Shown piece by piece: positions 23,844-39,356 of a stretch of DNA of 64,000 nucleotides. Position 1 is the first letter of the stretch; every line of letters starts with the position of its first letter. Both the position numbers and the translations under genes were made by a program. Origin of the DNA: Brachypodius melanocephalos (Eukaryota; Chordata; Aves; Passeriformes; Pycnonotidae); NCBI GenBank assembly GCA_013398615.1, contig VZSR01001685.1:47675657-47739656 (forward strand). The letters are read 5' to 3'. The notes under the pieces were generated by a model. The model worked only from the letters and a program-made list of their open reading frames with translations. It made no database searches and had not been told where the DNA came from.

Positions 23844-25841
23844 TACAGTCTCACATACTGCACACAGGGAAAAATACTTCATTGCTATGGTTTTCATCAG
23901 TTAAAGAATAATGTCACCAATCTAAGTTTTCAACTATCTGAACTTCTATAGGATTACTAGGATTTTCTGCTTCAAAACGAAGCAGATTTTCTGGTTTAGA
24001 AAAATCAGTATTTATATGGTCAGACAAAACAGCATTTCCTAGGGAAATGCAGCACTGAGATTCCATTGCAATACTTGGAGGGTATTTCAGCTCATTTGGA
24101 GTAGATTTATATAGCAAGCAGCCTACCTTTTTTAGTACAGTAACAGGATGATGAACTGCCCAGAACTGGCACCTTCCTGTTGTGATGAAAGGTTCATAAG
24201 TCTTTTCCCTTTGGCATTTTGTAAGCTGCTTCTCTTTCAAGGATTTCAGCTAATTTAAATACTTGAGTGTTGCCACTTAACCTGTCTCCAGTAAAATCAC
24301 TGCTGCTCCTACTTTAGGTGTTCCTGGTATCAGAATCCTTCTTTCTAGTATCTCACATCTCAAAGTTTCTTTTAAAGAGGGATCTTCTCATTTTGTCCTC
24401 CAATTCTCTTTCTGCTTCTTAAAGCAAAGTCAAACATATTCTGCAACGCATCTGTTTTTAGCACGAACTTGGTTTAGAAATATATAATCCCTGTCATGTC
24501 ATTTCAAATCCAGCTGAAGAGGCATGAAATATTCAGTGTTAATTTGTATTTAATCAGCTATCAGCAGTTCCTCTTACATCAGGTAATCCTGATTAACGAG
24601 CATTTAACAAAAATATGTTGCTTTGCAGTTAAATTTCTAATCACAAACACCATAACATTACTGATTTGTCCCAGCTTGGGAAGGGTGGAGGGAAGAGCAA
24701 GAGTTATGAAGTATGGAGGCTGGGGAATGATTTTAGTCACAGTGAAAACTACCATCAAAAGATGTCACCCATTGCCTCCTGTCCTCTCTGCAAAGGAAAA
24801 ACTTGCAAAGTGAAGAGCACAGCTAGGAGAAAAGAGGGCAAGGACTCTGATATACTATGCAAAATAGAATGGCCAAATAAAACCAAGGGATCCTATTCAC
24901 AGCTACATCGAAGCAAATAATTGCAACAGAAGACTGAAAAGCAAAACAAAAAAAAATATTAACCAACGATAACTTTTGCCAATTTGTGTCAAGGCAGCAC
25001 CTAAGATAAGCAACTGCCTGTCAAGTTAATGTGTTGGTGGGTTTTTTTCTGCAAATGTTGTAAGAAGCACTACTTCTCTTTCCTGCAGAGGAGGAAATCT
25101 AAAAAACACCCAAAACACATTCACTCCATTAATGCATAGGTTTTGTTTTAACAATTGTTCCATCACCCTATTCAGTCCCTTTCATTCATGGACCTCTTGC
25201 CAGCCTCTTGTTAACTGTATAGGTTAACAATTATCTTATAAATTGAATGGAAGCCATAAGATCCTTTCATTCATGCTGCTTGGCAAGAGCTGAGCAGAGC
25301 AGTTCTATCACTGCCTACAGTCCACAACAGGGTTGAAAGTCCTGCTGCCCGAGTGACCATTTAAGAAACTCAACAAGTTCCTTCAATGCACTCAATCAAA
25401 AACACTTCCTTCTACTCTGCTACATTGCAGTGCATATGAAAAGCTTCTTATTCAGAACCAAAAATGGATTTTTTTTTCTCAAGCATGATTGATCATTCCA
25501 TTAAACAGAAAAATTGTTATATTTCTGCTGTTCCACTGGCAAGACACATAGCATCACGTTGCCAAATTCAAATGGTTAAATCTCCTTGTAACTACTGAAA
25601 TCACAAGCAGGATTTTGGTTTACTGAAAGGAATACCTAAGCCCACTGGAGACCCTTCTGCCCTCCCCAGTCCTGCACTGCTCCCACTCATGGCTGTTCAG
25701 CATTTCCTGTACTGTAATTCCTCCTCCCTGATAATCCATTCCTGCAGACTGGCTTCAGGTGAGAAAGGGAAGAAAGTGCCAGCAACTATAGCTGTAGAGC
25801 AATTCTGGATGGAGAATTCCACCTGGCAGAACTGCCATATG

Positions 25842-25886
25842 TAGATTGAAGAGGTGGATTGAAGATTGAAGAGTGGATTGAAGAGA
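25842..25886. repeat. GATTGAAGAG short tandem repeat
   Basis: Four imperfect copies of GATTGAAGAG(G)TG lie in direct succession, one of them shortened to GATTGAA. Confidence 0.8.
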
Positions 25887-28800
25887 TGATGAAAACATCC
25901 AGAAAAACAGTGGAAGCACATCACCTGCCAGCATGGGACATAGAATTAAGCCTGGTGTGATAGGAGGAACTGGAGAGGAAGGAGGCTGCTGCACAGGAGC
26001 ACAGAACAGCAGTGCACACAGAAAGGACAAGGGTGCTGAAGTGGGAGCACACACAGTAAAAGCTGCAGAAAGCATGGCCCCTTTGGAAGATCTCCACAGT
26101 TTTCAAGGCAACAATTCTTTATATATCATCTAGATTAATCCAGTTCAGTCCATAAAACCTGTCAAGAGAGATTTTTTCTTTTTCTTTTTAAATAACAGAT
26201 CCCCAAGCTGTAACCTATGATATAAATAGCATAGCTGAGAAAAAGCAAGTTAGCTGCCATCTTAGTTTACAGACAAGATTTGTTCACAAACAAATTTTCT
26301 TTACTTCAACAGACCTTTGTGGAGTAAATTAACACTGTTTCTTTGACAGGCTAATGAGAGTAGCAGGTGAACAACAAAAGAGTAAGCTCATTCCCAGGAG
26401 ATATCCTTGCCTGCCCTCCACACACTTTGTTGGCATAGCTTTGTAGGATGATGAATTCAAAAGAAGGAAGCAGACAATAAACCTACTTGTTCCTGCTAAA
26501 TTAGGGAGACTTCACCGCTTGATGTAAGCGACCATCCCTGACTTCATTAGTTTTGTCACTTAAGGGGAAGGTGGAATTAGTACAGCACCTGATTAAATCT
26601 TGTTCTCCATACAAAATTCATGCTCAAGAAAACCATTAACCATAAAGATGCAAAAAGGCTTCTGTGAATCGCACAGTGTTTGCTTTTCCCTAGTGTACAG
26701 GTTTCAACAGGCAGAGGCAGTGCTTCTCAAGCCTTCAAGTTTCACACTCACTTGAGCTACAAGGAAGAAAACTTCTGAGAAATTTATTAATGGCTATGTC
26801 CTCAAGAGAAAAGGGTAAATCCACTAGCAGAGGGCTTAGTCGGTTCTACTGAGGGATTCAGGGTACTCCATTCAAGACAGTTTGCTGAAATACTGAGGCA
26901 AAGCAGGCAGTTACTGTCAGACACAGCAGTGTCTACATAGGGCTTCAAGTTAAATAATTTTGCAGTCTTTGCCACCATTAAAGCAAGACTGACACAGCCC
27001 AGGTAAGGCTCATGTCAGAGCTGGCTACGTGTCTTCACAAGCAGGTAACAGCAATGATTCAGGCTGAGATGCAGAGGGAAACAGATGCAGAGCTCAGTCT
27101 GTCCTTAAATTCTGCCCAAGCCCTCAACCTGCTGACCCAATAGCCTACATTCTAGTTCTCTGCCTTGCTCCAGGCAGACTATTGCATCCCAAGGACACTA
27201 CTGAAGGGACCATCTGGGGTGGCCTGAGATGCCATTTCATATCTTCTTTATCTGGTAACCCACACAGCATTTTCAAAAGCCCAGACAAATGTAGATTTCA
27301 CAACCTAACATGAAGGCTATTTCAATTCAAAAGCTTTGTCTGAATTCTATTTAGGAGTAACTCCACCTAGCCTGTATACCTAACACTGTTGTATAGATAC
27401 GAATCACATTTTAAAAAATCACATTATACACATCATCTTTGCCTGTGCTTGATTTTGCTTAGTCCAAAACATAGAAAGCACAGGAGGGACAGTAATGTAG
27501 GTTTAAGGTGATGCATTCTCCCTAACACAGATCACAACAGACTGCTAGACACAACAGCCCATCATAAGACATATCTAAAATGCAAAGTATACAAAATGAG
27601 CTGAAGAAAAAATAAGCCATAAAGATCCATAAAGATAACTAAGTGTCAGAAGGCTTATGGTAGCTTACAAACAATTCTGGTGTCAGAGGTAAGACAGCAC
27701 ACACATTGAGCAGTCAAAATAACCCCTGCAGAGCTTCTGGCAGACTACTCTTCATAGTAAATAGCCATGCAAAAAAGAGGCAGAAAGCAACACAACCAGT
27801 GTCCTGGAAAACATACAAATAACTAGAATTCACTAATAGGTCTACAGCAAGAAAATTTGAGCATTTTATATCCCGCTAAAAAGATACTAATTTTTCTCCT
27901 TATGAACATATTTTGCCAAAATTTTAATTTTTCATTTGAAAGAGAAAACTCTCCTGTGATTTGAGGAATTGGTAGTCTGAAAACTATTCAAAAATCCCCA
28001 GTTATTCACTTCTGCGCAGCTGAGAAAGTAAGTTATCATTCCTTTATTTCCAGGACAGAAATGGAACCAAGTGTTTAAGATGAAATAGTTACACTAAAAC
28101 TCAACAGTTTGAGCTTCAACTATATGTCCTGCAGTTAATAACACTGATGCTAAGACACATTTCAAGGTTAAAACTATTTGCCTCCAGAAGACTGCAGCTC
28201 TGCTTCCATGTAATACCAGAGCACTCTAGTGACACCCTGACTGTTTTCAACACCAAAGTATTCAGTTTTGGTTTTTTTTCATTCACTTGAACAGCATGAG
28301 TTACAGGACTTAAGCATGCTAGTCCTTACAGGTTTGAGCTGCAAAACCACTAAATATGGTTTAAAATGTACCTCTAGTTTTTATTGATGTACTAGAAGCT
28401 AATTTTTTAAGTAAATTAGGATCATCCAGTCAGCTAAGAGTTCCAAAGATAGATGGAAGACACACATAACCTTCCCTTGTCCCACAGCAAACATTTGGCA
28501 GAGGTTTAAAGTATTATCAGTCCAACACAATGTATTCTCTTAAGTGTAATTTACCAAACAGAACATTGACCAGCTCTTCCTCGGATAATTACTCCAAAGT
28601 CATAGAAAGGATTTCCAATTGTGAACACTTTCCCCTGTCAGTGCCTTGTTGCAACTTTCAAACACTGGACTTGGTATTTAAAGTTCAGTACTGCAACACA
28701 GTTTGGCAGCTTCCCTTAAACATATAGGTTTTCAAAATAATTGTGAGTATTACAGAAGGACTGAATTTTAGTAGATGACTCTCCTTATCACTTTTTGTTT

Positions 28801-31010
28801 TATTATTTATTAATTACAATTGGAAATAATGTATGCTCCAATTCCAGCAGACTTTGCTCACACTGCAGAAGTTCTGACTCCCACCAGACTATTGCTGACC
28901 TTCAAGCCCTAATTCACCCACCTTCTTGGAGCTCAGGAACCTGTATCTACATTTACTACAATTGCAGCAGTAAGAACAAAGTAGCTTTTGCGTAAAAAAA
29001 CCAACTAAACTGAAACTGCTAAATACTTACTCCATTTAGCCATACAATAAGCATATTCCTCTGTTTCAGAGATGAATGTAGAAGCAGTAAATATGCCAAT
29101 CATTTAAATACCCTTATATTAGACAGGCTTAAAGTTCAACTGTGAGCAGAGAAGAATGTATTTGATGCCAGACTTGAAACAAAAGGGTGAGTATTTTCTC
29201 CAGTTCCTTTTTGAAACAGAACTACTCTTCTGAGAGTGACTCAAGTCCTTAGAGTGACTCAACTCAGAGATGAAGAGGCAGGATAGAGATGACATGTTCT
29301 CCAGATTAGTTATGGAGCAGGTTTCCACAGCAGGGTGAAAAGGGCATGTATGTACCGACAGACTGAGACAGGTCTAATCTTTTCCTACTTCTAATGAGAG
29401 GATATTCTACATAAATACAAAGGAGGAGGAGGACAATAAAGTTCAAATCAGATAACTTATAGTAACTTGGTCAGAAGTGCAGAGTCCTTGCAGAAAATCT
29501 GATTATTTTTATAATGAACATCAAGAGCAGTTCTTTTGTCTTAAAACGTTTTTGCCACACAGAGAAACAGGCACAAAGCACAACCTGGAATATTTCTTCA
29601 CTCTCAAGTACAGATGCCACAATTTTTTTTACCTCAGATCTCAGTTAGCATATGTTTTCTCCTTGGATACACAACACCCAACCAAGGCATTGAATTACAT
29701 TATAGAAACCAGGAATTAACATATGGACTGATCGTTGGATCAGTCCTGTTTCTTCTACTGTCTACAGAGGCACAATAAAAGAAGATCCTCGTGTGACCAG
29801 AACCAGCGGACCAGTTCTGCTTTCTAAGAGTTTTAACTGTTAAAATTACGAGCAAGCTACACAAATTCTTCAATAAGTTAAGGCTTGTAATTACAGGATA
29901 GAAGCTGCATATCCTAACTGCGAGATTAGTTTAAGATCTCCCTTGGACAGAGATCTATCCAAAGCAAAGACTTAACAGAAATGACTTTCCCACTCCATAA
30001 AAATTCCTTCTCACAAGGCTATGTTGTGCTTAATCTTTCCTGAATACACACCTGAAGCCCCTATTCATAACATGTCCCAGCTTCAGTATCCTTCATATTT
30101 TTACTTATGAAGTGTCCCAGCTTCAGCTGGGAGGTAGGCACAAGCCTGGCTCTCAGGTAGACAATCAATTCAAGACTCCTTAAATAGAGGGTAGAGTAAG
30201 GTGTCTCTTATACTACCCATCAATATGCTAACAAATCTATTAATTTAAAAATTCTGAAGGGGGAAGACAACCTAGGTGCTATGAAGCCCTTGATCTGAGT
30301 AGTTTGTCAAAATATCCTTTTTTCCCCCCATTTTCTAATCAGCTGGATTTAGACAAGCTTGTTATCTAGTCCACAGAGAGGCAGGCATTAGTTCCAGCTC
30401 TTAGTGATGTTTACAGTACCTAACACTATCTGATGAGTAAATAGTTTAAGCTCTCAGCTTAAGCAGTCTGAATGATCTTTTTAGGATCCAATATTTGTTA
30501 AAAAAAAATACTGCAAAGCTTATGTTTGAGACCTTGAGTAGGAAGTCTCACCCCCCCAGAAGGTTGTCTGCCGACTCTCTCAGCTTCTCACTACCATCAC
30601 TTACATCCGCTTCTCACTACCAAGACATTAAAGGCAACTGGACTCCTCTTTCTGCACAGGAAATTGATGAATTTTCAAGCCATTCTTACACTCCCACATC
30701 CTCTCATTTAAGTCTGTACTGAGAGAGCACAAGATCTTTGTTCAAAGGGTACTTGTAGATGCCATCATCTCCAGAGGCATTTTTTACTACATTTAATGTG
30801 CAAGTTACAACCTCAGTCAAAACAGGAACACAATTTTTCTGTATTTGGAGTAACAAAGGAAGCATTTAAGAACAAGTCTTACATTTTTCTGCTTAAGCAA
30901 AATAACAAACTCCAATGTTCAAATATTCACACACATGTTCTAGAGATTGCAGCAGAGCAGTTAGTTTATGCTTTTGAAATCAAACTTTACCCTAGAACAG
31001 GAATCGAATT

Positions 31011-31027
31011 AAAAAAAAAAAAAAAAA
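31011..31027. repeat. Poly(A) tract
   Basis: 17 consecutive A residues with no recognisable retroelement body. Confidence 0.85.
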
Positions 31028-34000
31028 CAGAAACAAAACTATTTTTTTATTTAGAGATGTGTCACACTACAAAGCTTTTTTGCCATTCTAAGGCTAGAAA
31101 GAATTGCTGAAGACTGACAGCTTCTGAAGAATCGCTTTCCATGAAGAAATACAGCCACAAAACTCAATTTAAATACACACATGAAGAATAGGAACTGTAT
31201 TACACAATACTGTGGAATCATGGCCAGCATAATTATGGTAGACACAAAGTTGTAGTATTTAAGTAAAACTCCAACAACAGACATGCATAGGTAGCAGCTT
31301 CCCTTCATTCAATTACCACTAATTTCAGGCAGATGCCAGCACATTCAACAAGAGTATCATCAGCACAAGCACTTCCAGCATGCTGAAAAAAGTCCTAGGA
31401 CCACCAACTTAAAGAGAATCACTGAAAACCAGGGATAAACTGTACTAGTATGTGTAAACAGACTTGAAATTAAGGTGCCTGGCTTCTGTAATCTCCAAAT
31501 TTAGATCAGGGACTCCATCAAACCACGTGATGAGCGAGTTGCTCTACAGGCAGAGCGTGCTTTAGGGTGCTCCTGCATGAGAAACCCACAGGGCCCTTTA
31601 CCACACCGTGCAACCAGAGCATGGGCAGTGCCACACACCAGGTTAATGTTCAACCAAAGGACACGCAGAGGCTCCCCAGCTCCTCAGAAAGATGGGAATC
31701 AGAAAAGTGTGACAGGAATTGTGTAGCAGGAGCCCAGCAGCAAACTCCAGCCTGGCCAGAGGTACAAACAGAAGTATGCACCTGCACCATCCATGCTTAA
31801 CATCCAGCAAGGTGCTGGATCCATCCATGGTGCTGCAGTACTCATCTGTTCAAGGATGATTCAGTGCCCACAGAGGGTGTTGGGTTCAGTACAGATGCAG
31901 AGATTAATTGCACATCGTACATATGTCTGGCAGCTGACAGAAGAAGGCTACACACATACACAATTAGGGGCACTCAGCAAAGTTAAATCATCTGCTCTAA
32001 CAGGACTGACTGAGCCTTGTTGGCCTCGCTCAGTGCAACTACAGAAAGCTTCCATATCTCTCTCAGAAGGAGTCTCAGAGTAAGCAAAGCTAGTTAACTT
32101 CCACAATGTTTAGTTTGAGGGTCACCATGCCCAGCATGGGCTAAAAAACATTACCTACTATGGAATTATTTGTATTGCCATCCATGAACTTACACAATTT
32201 ATCAGGGACATCTCATGTGGCAAAGACACTGTCAAAGAACTGGATGATTTATGGGTGTTCTTATAGCAGAAATCTCCTACAACAGGAACTTTCCAACAAC
32301 AGACATTTTCCAGCAATCTCTGAATACTGGAATGTGACTAAAGCAAGACAGAGGAAGTAAGATGACTTACATAACGATAAATCTTGTTAATAAAGATATG
32401 CTTGTCACTGTGGCAGAACTAGAAAATTTCTTCTGCCTAATGGTATTATCATAAACATCACACAAAGTTCACTAACAAAGAGAGGGCTGACTCCACAAAG
32501 AGCAGAACAAAACCCCTTTGGCTGATCAAGAGGCTTCCAGTAGCTTGTCTTTCAATAAAAATTAAACTGGCTTTCAAAGATTTAGTAACAAGACAAATAT
32601 TAACTTATTCATTGTCTTATCACTCAAATCTAGAAATGGATGTTGGCCTTCTGGGCCTCCCTCCATCTCATTTTTGTGCAAATTGTTATTTCCTTAAAAA
32701 TACAAGTATCAGCAAAAATAGTATTAAAAAGAAAGCCACCAACAATGACTAAGACATTCCAGATCTAAAAGTATGAAAAGGTTTCACTTGGGTGTACTTT
32801 CAGTTAATGTATCACTGCAGAGAAACTAAAGGAGTCCCATATTCTATTACTAACCTTGCCTCTATCTTACAAATATGTTTTATGAGGAGTCATTCAACTA
32901 CAGAAACTCAGTCCAGTGCTGCAGTAACTAGGGAAACATGCATTTGATCCCTGCTTTTACTACAACTTCCTATTTGCTTCCAGGTAATTAACACTGCCAT
33001 ACCTCAGTTCCTTATCTTATCTTTCTTCATGATGAGGCCAAACATTCAACACTAAGAAGGGAAGGACTTTAGCCAGGTGTGTTGTCTTTGAATTCTGCTA
33101 CAGCAAAAGCTGCTAAGGGCAGCAATGGATAAAGGCATAAGCACAGAAGAGGATGTTTAGTGACTCCAGGCAGTCAGTAAGGATACTCTGCATGAAGCAC
33201 ATGTGCACAATACCTCCAAAATCTCTGCACTACATCACATTACAGACAGAAGTTGCTGAAGCATACAGACTCCAAAAATCAGATACTGCATTCCTATCCC
33301 AGTCGAGATATTCATGTTGAACTCTCATCCATCAGTCTGAAAAAATAATGGAAGTTACTGTTTTACTGCTGAAAACTTGAGCTTCTTAAGCCTTTAAGTT
33401 AAGGCCCTACAGACAGTAAGAAGTTAACTAATCCTTAGAGACAGTCCAGTCTAATCTTGGACATAAACAGCAGCTCAACTTCAACATGCATTTTATAGTT
33501 TAAAAAAATCTTTTATTAAGACTATTTAGAATTATAAAATCATTCAAGTGTTCCAGACTGCTGATCAAATTATCCTTTCACAAAGATAACATGTAATTTT
33601 TTTAAAGGAAAAGATGCACATGTCAAACAATGTGCTTGAGGGGAAAAAAAGATGAAGTTCCATCCAGATCAACCAACTTCAACACTGACTACTGATGGAT
33701 TATCAGAGAGGAATGTCATAAGATGCCCTGTAATTAGAACACATTTCTTAAAAAGCAACACTGAACCTATACTGGGACAATTTTCTAAGATGAAAAATGA
33801 GCATAATTGTACAATTTGCATTTTAGTAGGTTTATTTAACTCAAATTTATAGAAAAAGCTGCTCCCATGGAAGAAGCCTTCAAGCAAAAGAAATTCGTGC
33901 TCAGACCATTAACAGGATCCACAAATTCTATTCTATATTTTATTCTAACAAGAGCCTATAACAAGACTATAGAACTAGTGAAAAATGAAGCACATCTGGT

Positions 34001-37000
34001 AAAGTAAAATCAGCTTTTTGTTTTGCAGATCAGCCAGACTGTACTCCATGATCATGAACACCATGCTTATGACACAACAGAGGAGTCATGAAGCAGTTCA
34101 TGAGACCATGAAAAACATTCTCAAGAACCAGTGAAGGAAACAAGGATAGTTCAGAAAGGTGGCATCTCTAACTCTGGTTCCATGTCACATTCCTAGCAGA
34201 TAGCAGAGGGCACGAGCAGCAAGGCTTCCTCTGCCTAATGTGAAACCAGCAAATACATCATAACACAAAAGTAGATACAAAACCTATAACTTCAGGTACA
34301 CAGACCTTGCCCTAAAAGGTATCATATCCTGTTAATACCAGAATACAACAACAACAAGAACTAACTCACTCAGAAACCCCATATTTGAGGCAGTTTCTGG
34401 AGCCCCATATGCTGCCTTTGTGCACACACGCAACACCACAAGAGCAACGCATGGTAGGAAATTAAACTCTGAGGAAATAATGTCTTCCTTACCTTAAACT
34501 CTTGCACACACTACCAAAGTTCTGATTATTACAAGGAATTATCAAGCAGTATTTTACAGACTTTTAGTTTCTTCCACTGAGCACTCTGCCTGGAATGGGG
34601 AAGAGCTGCTTCAGCATTACTTATGTCAAGGATCACTGTTAGAAAAAGGTACATTGGGGTAGTGCCAAACCACTGAAGCAGATTTATTTCAGAAAACAGA
34701 GCTATAACTTTTCTACTAGACAATAAAAGCTACTGCTTGAAGGCAGTGATTCTCAACCTCCTTCCAACTGCAGCTCTTTCTACTTTTTGACATAATAAAC
34801 CCCAACTCTGCCAGCCCAAAGGCAGAACGCTTACTTTACTTCCTCTGAGACATGTGACTGCAAGAGCAGGGGAATGGCAAACAGGATCATGCTCAGCACA
34901 CAAACTCAAGCAGAATTAAGTCACACACAGAGTGACATGGAAGTTCAAAAGATACACAAGGTGAAATGAACTGTACTTAAGACCAGATAGGGATCAAAAA
35001 AGGGTGGGGGAGAGGGGCAGAAAAAGAGACAGACAGAAAACAGCCCACAGATGGCTATACCTGATCCATTCTACTCTTCAGAATGCTTTCCACTAGAGTC
35101 ACTGCACCCCAGGCTCCCACAAAGCTGCTGTCTTGCATCCACGAAAGACTAACAGCTCTAGAATTTCTGGTTTAAATTGAATTAATATTCCATACTATCA
35201 ACTTTATAATTGTCAAAGTTCCATTGCAATTCCTAGTAAGTAAATAAAACACTTAAATACAGGATACACATTTCACATCTTACACTACTTTAGATATTGA
35301 TAATGGGGAAAAAGTGAGGCAAAGAACCCTAAACATCATGTGCTCTTTCCATAAAAACGGCTCTAAATTACACTCAGCCACACCAGCACCCTTCATAAAT
35401 TAACACACAGAAATACGCTCTACAGAGAGCAATGTAACAGTTTACTGTATTAACCTTAATCTGCTGCTACCTTTCATCAGAAATCAGAGCTCCACAAAAG
35501 TTTTCTTAACTATGTAATCTTTTGAAAGCTTGAGTATTAACAATGTTTTAATACATTTTATTATCCATGCGATTGTTCATTACTTTGAATCTGCCATCAA
35601 ACTGCATGCTCCCTCACCCTCAACAGGCTTCTCTGGTGTGCAAGCACTGTTATCACCCACATTCAAAACAGTAAAGCACTCAAGTGTTGCAACACAGTTT
35701 AAAGTCAACACCATAAACACCATTCCCAACATGCAAATTCATAGCTTTCAGCCTTCTCCTTAGTGTGCTGAAGAATAAAAAACTTACTTTTAGCCTGTTT
35801 ACTTTTTAAAAATGCTCAACTCAGTATCTTAATAGAAAATGAGCACTTCTGAAATGACTGACCCTTAAGACTTTGCTTCTGCTTTCAAAAGTTCTAACCA
35901 AGTCTACTTTTCCCTATTTATAGAATTGATACTCAGAGGCTAAAATAGACACTATTCAAAGTCAGAGAAACCAAAACCTGTCCATGTACATATTCCACCC
36001 CCTCCCCACCCCCAAGCAACTCCAGATCCACAACTTAGTTAAGGAAGACAAAAAAGATGTCCTGCAACTATTTAAAGAGAAGAGACCACGCCAAATAGTA
36101 CAAGTCTGGGAGAAATCTCTGTATATGGAAGCAAGTCCCTAGGCAAATTAATCAAATATGAATAAACTTTGCACTTACCTGAGGGGAAAATGAAGAAGCA
36201 TCTGCAGCTACCAGCCTTGTTCTTATACATCTCTAAACTCAGAACTACTCCAAACATTCATTTTTACAGCTGTACTGCATCACAGTCAAGAGCAGGCAGG
36301 CTTTCAGCCTACCACTGTTACTTGCCTAAAAGGGGAAGTTAAGCAAGTTCCAGTATCTGTTCAGTCAGTCTAGATTAATGTACTTCTACTTTTAAAGATT
36401 CTTTAATTTACACTGTCTCTAGATAGCTATAATTACAAAGAAATGCAGAAGAGTATTCTTAATTGGCAAAGAAGTCTTGGCAGTTTGTTCTTTTCCATGG
36501 CAGAAAAGAGATAAAAATCAAGGAACGCCATTCTTGGATGCTTTCAGTGAGGAGATAGCATAAAAACTGTGAAGGCAGTTTTGTGGTACTTATATGAACA
36601 GGCAAAGAAAAAGGGTGAATTCAATACCTCCTTGTAGGTGAAGGCAGTCTCCCATTAAATTCTAAAGTACATAAAAAACTAATATTAAACTGGCAGAACT
36701 GTACAGAATTCAAAGGCAGGCATCAGGGCAGTCAATCTCATGTTACTCCTGAATCACTCTGACAGCGAAGATTGCTTGTGACAAAGATCACAGGATTCAA
36801 CTTATCTACAAACTTTTATTTAAAGCATTTGCCCTCACAACTGTGATGGAGGATATCCTATAAAAGGTATCTGCAAGATAGTAAGTGGCTCTACCTTAAT
36901 GAACTGCTCTGTCATCAGACCTGAAAATGGCCATTTCTCCTCCCAACAAAAATAAGATTAACTGGCCTCAATTACCAGCTTTTTCTTTCCTTGAAAAATA

Positions 37001-39356
37001 TCTAAAACCAGGAAGGATGCTGGAATTTCCTAGGGCAGTTACAGACATAACCCATTCAGCTCTCCACAAGCAACTTGTCACTGACAACCATTTATTGAAA
37101 TCGGATTAGTAGGAATTATTGCTACTTCTTTAAAAGCCTGATACTGTCAGAGGAAAAGCCTTGAGACAGAAGGTTTTGAGACTTAAAACCGCTGAAATTG
37201 AAAATGAACATAATGAAATATAAGCAGAACTGCTACGAATTTATTTAAGCTTAGAAGGAGCTACTGGACAGAGGTAGTGGTAAGAGGCAATATTAACCAC
37301 TTTACCACCAGCCCCCATTATCTCCCAGGGGAGACACATCTTTTATTGCTGTACAGCACAGAAAGGTTAGCTCTGAGAAAGCAGGAAATTTAAAAAAAAT
37401 TATAAAAATCAGAAGGCGGGAAGGCTGTCATGCCAGGAACACAGTTAAAGCAATGCTGTAAATGATGTAACTGGTTCCAAGAAAGCAGCTGTAGTTATGG
37501 GTTATGTAGCAGCCAGTCTTTTCATCAAAGTCAAAATTCCATCAATGTCTGTGTTACACAGGACTTCTGCCTGTCGAGTACTTGCAGGATTTAATATCTG
37601 TATACACTTACACCTTTCCACCATCTAACCGTTAAAAACAATCTCAACTTTACTGTTTACAGATTAGAGTTAAAACTGCAACTTTCATCAACCACCTTTG
37701 ATTCCACAGGCATTGCCATTCACACCACTGCTTCTGCCTAACTCCAATCCCAAGCAAACACAGCCCTTGACACAAAAAGCTTGACAGTCAGTCAACATGT
37801 TATGGTTACATCCTCAAACAGATCTCAGTTTTACTTTTCATGTTTATTCAACACAATTTCTCCCAACTCTTAAGAATAAATCAAGGTTTCTTTCCCACTG
37901 GCTTTACTCTTTAAAGACTGCAACATCACAAAGACTGTCAAGTACTCAGAAATTCCCCAGAAAACTCAGCTCTGCCACCACGAACACTTACGTAGTGAGA
38001 CTGTCTTATCTTCCGAGTTTACACAGCACAGATTTATTATCAGTTGAGTTTTAGTTTGGTTTCTTTTCTCTTTTTTCTAACCTTCCACCCTATCTTTCAC
38101 ACAGCTGAACCTAGAGCTTCTACTTAATGTCACTTCAGGCTGTATCATGGGAAGAAAAATACAGTCCATTCTCATGAGATAGTTTTACATGTAGATGTCT
38201 AAAGTCCAGTCTAACCAAGTGGTGCTTAATGAATACCGAGATAAAAAGAAGAAAAAAGTACTTTTTCCCTGTACAACACAGATAGCAGCAAAAAAAATTG
38301 CTGGTATGTGTAGAATTTTTTTTTCATTTCCCCAGACACCTTTTACAGGACTGTGCCAGTTACTTTAACAGTAGCCACCAAAATGTGCTGCTGTGCAGTT
38401 GGGACAGCCTTCATTTCCTGCCCATCTTTACACATGTGCATAAAAAGCTGCTACTCAACAATCAAAATTTTTCTAAGTTGAAAAAAAGTCACTTACAAAT
38501 ACTGCCAAATTACTGTTTCAGTTACATGCACAATTTCTATCAGTTTTATACTACGATACAGTTTAGAGTTGGTGTTTCTTTATGAATATGACACAACTAC
38601 AAAGACTGTGATTCCCAATTTTATTTAAACAGAACAGTCTGCCAGCACTATCTGGGAGACCAGTACTTAATTCAAATTTGCTTTGAGACAACAGGTTAGT
38701 AAACCAAGGTCTTAAATAATGGCTACAGTGCAGAGACATGTCACATTTGGAACAGATTTCTGAAAGGATCAGAAGCATTGGTTTCAAAGAAATCTGATCC
38801 TGGAAGGATGTTTTACTTCACTTCTTGGTAGGACTTATGTTTAGCATGAAATGCAAATCAACAAAATCTTGAATCTTTAGGATATTCCATAACTGCCAGC
38901 ATTATGTATGCCTACAGTTTCCCAGGCTACTTTCCCTGGCAGCACAGAGAATATATAAAGATAATGAGTGTGAGTTAAACTCTAGCTTTCCTTGACAACA
39001 TGTTATTGACTGCCTCTGATGGACTTCAGATTAGGCCAAACTGTTCATCATTTTTAGCTGGACAAAAAGCTCATTTCAATTCTCCTGGTTGAGGAGATTG
39101 AACTATGTGTTTATGTAATTGTTGCTTCTTTCCTAATAGTAAAGGAGAGCAAAAGCTACACAACAGATGAAAACATTCACAAGTCCAAAAAATCAACTTG
39201 CTTTAAATTGTTTTTCTGATTCTGAACTACTCAACAGAGCGAGAGAGAAACAAGTAACTCAGACCATGAATGCACAATGCAAAATCAACACACATCACCA
39301 GATCAGAGAAACATCTCAAAACAGATTTTCCCAACGCATCACTTCCTGCCACGAAG

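Larger units (their letters stand above)
17341..39356. other. Long AT-rich non-coding stretch, no confirmed gene
   Basis: Apart from the CR1 copy at 18.6 kb, the tandem duplication at 23.7 kb, the poly(A) run at 31.0 kb and a few minor simple repeats, I see no transposon or named gene in these 22 kb. Exon-like segments on the minus strand (for example 19321-19366, with donor AAG|GTAAAG) are isolated and unrecognised. The base composition and low repeat load fit bird introns. Confidence 0.55.

Noticed and set aside
31525..31570. tRNA-like A-box/D-arm text on the plus strand
   Set aside because: No B box, anticodon stem or cloverleaf can be drawn around it.
36072..36257. Minus-strand CAG|GTAAGTGC donor near 36180
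   Set aside because: The same bases also form a good acceptor, and the upstream frames bounded by plausible acceptors contain stops, so no coherent exon results.
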